From NCBI GenBank assembly GCA_036272735.1, contig DATAYF010000473.1, positions 1 to 5,690 on the forward strand: a stretch of 5,690 nt of DNA, read 5' to 3'. Shown here in pieces: positions 5,431 through 5,690 of this stretch. The notes under the pieces are model-generated. The model did not search any database and was not told where the DNA came from. It was given only the letters and a program-made list of their open reading frames with translations. The position numbers and the translations under genes are program-made. The DNA comes from DATAYF01 sp036272735 (GTDB lineage Bacteria; Chloroflexota; Ktedonobacteria; Ktedonobacterales; Ktedonobacteraceae). How positions within the stretch are numbered: position 1 is the first letter of the stretch; the number at the start of each line of letters is the position of its first letter.

Positions 5431-5690
5431 TTAACTGTTTAACAGCTCTGCATAAATCTGCTCAATACGATCAGCAACTGTACTGACAGTAAACAGGCGC
5501 GCGCGTTGGCGCCCCATCATTCCCATCTGTTCTCGCCTGGCAGGATCTGATAGCAATGTTCGCAAGGCTTCCTGCAGTGCCCTGACATTGCCTGGTTCAA
5601 CCAATAAACCTGACACTCCGTCTGCAACCACATCGGGTAAGCCCCCAATCGCAGAAGCAATTACGGGTTTACCACACGCCATTGCTTCAA
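5431..5690 (-). CDS. GT4-family glycosyltransferase, C-terminal part
   Basis: The gene enters from beyond the window end; about 85 C-terminal residues are visible, beginning EAMACGKPVIAS. This is the nucleotide-sugar-binding half of a GT-B fold retaining glycosyltransferase (Pfam glycosyl transferases group 1). The Glu of EAMACG is the second Glu of the family's E-x7-E motif. It is followed by the usual GG-PDVV-DG-SGLLVEPG pattern, in which the donor sugar nucleotide is held, and by a helical tail (ALQEALRTLLSD and onward) ending LLNS. The ATG at 5682 is an internal methionine, not a start. Such enzymes add sugars to lipid-linked or secreted glycans at the cytoplasmic face. The following GH16 genes suggest an exopolysaccharide or cell-envelope glycan cluster. 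The donor and acceptor cannot be told from this fragment. Confidence 0.92.
   Translation of the reverse strand, partial: EAMACGKPVIASAIGGLPDVVADGVSGLLVEPGNVRALQEALRTLLSDPARREQMGMMGRQRARLFTVSTVADRIEQIYAELLNS

Overview
The window looks like chromosomal DNA of a free-living bacterium. The mix of a WD40-repeat fragment, HflX, a SPOUT methyltransferase, anchored family-16 glycoside hydrolases and a GT4 enzyme, with patchy GC content and intergenic inverted-repeat elements, would fit a large genome of the Chloroflexota class Ktedonobacteria. That placement is inferred from gene style, not proven. Apart from the elements noted below, the genes belong to recognised families, and I see no clear new multi-gene system.

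Left part (1-610): the minus strand carries a decayed gene. A short acidic N-terminal segment and a single WD40 repeat lie in different reading frames, and the WD40 reading stops at 143. Just beyond the stop is a cluster of GCAAATGTGC-like motifs that may mark the edge of an old insertion. From 611 to 1107 there is no convincing gene. This stretch holds a very good sigma-70-type promoter (712-740) and a leader of about 360 nt with several hairpins.

Middle part (1108-3559, plus strand): hflX, a ribosome-splitting GTPase with an apparent TTG start, is followed 16 nt after its stop by a 153-bp element. This element has 30-bp imperfect terminal inverted repeats flanked by TA, so it resembles a MITE. 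After it come a leader with nested, mutually exclusive hairpins and a TrmH/SpoU-family RNA 2'-O-methyltransferase. Both genes act on the translation apparatus, but the intervening element and separate leader argue against a simple two-gene operon.

Right part (3626-5690, minus strand): a GT4 glycosyltransferase, cut by the window end, is followed 16 nt downstream by one membrane-anchored GH16 enzyme and then by a second, diverged tandem copy. The tight spacing suggests one transcription unit for making and trimming or remodelling an extracellular polysaccharide. The GH16 pair is visibly more AT-rich than hflX and the methyltransferase. The two blocks converge at a small hairpin near 3567-3583.
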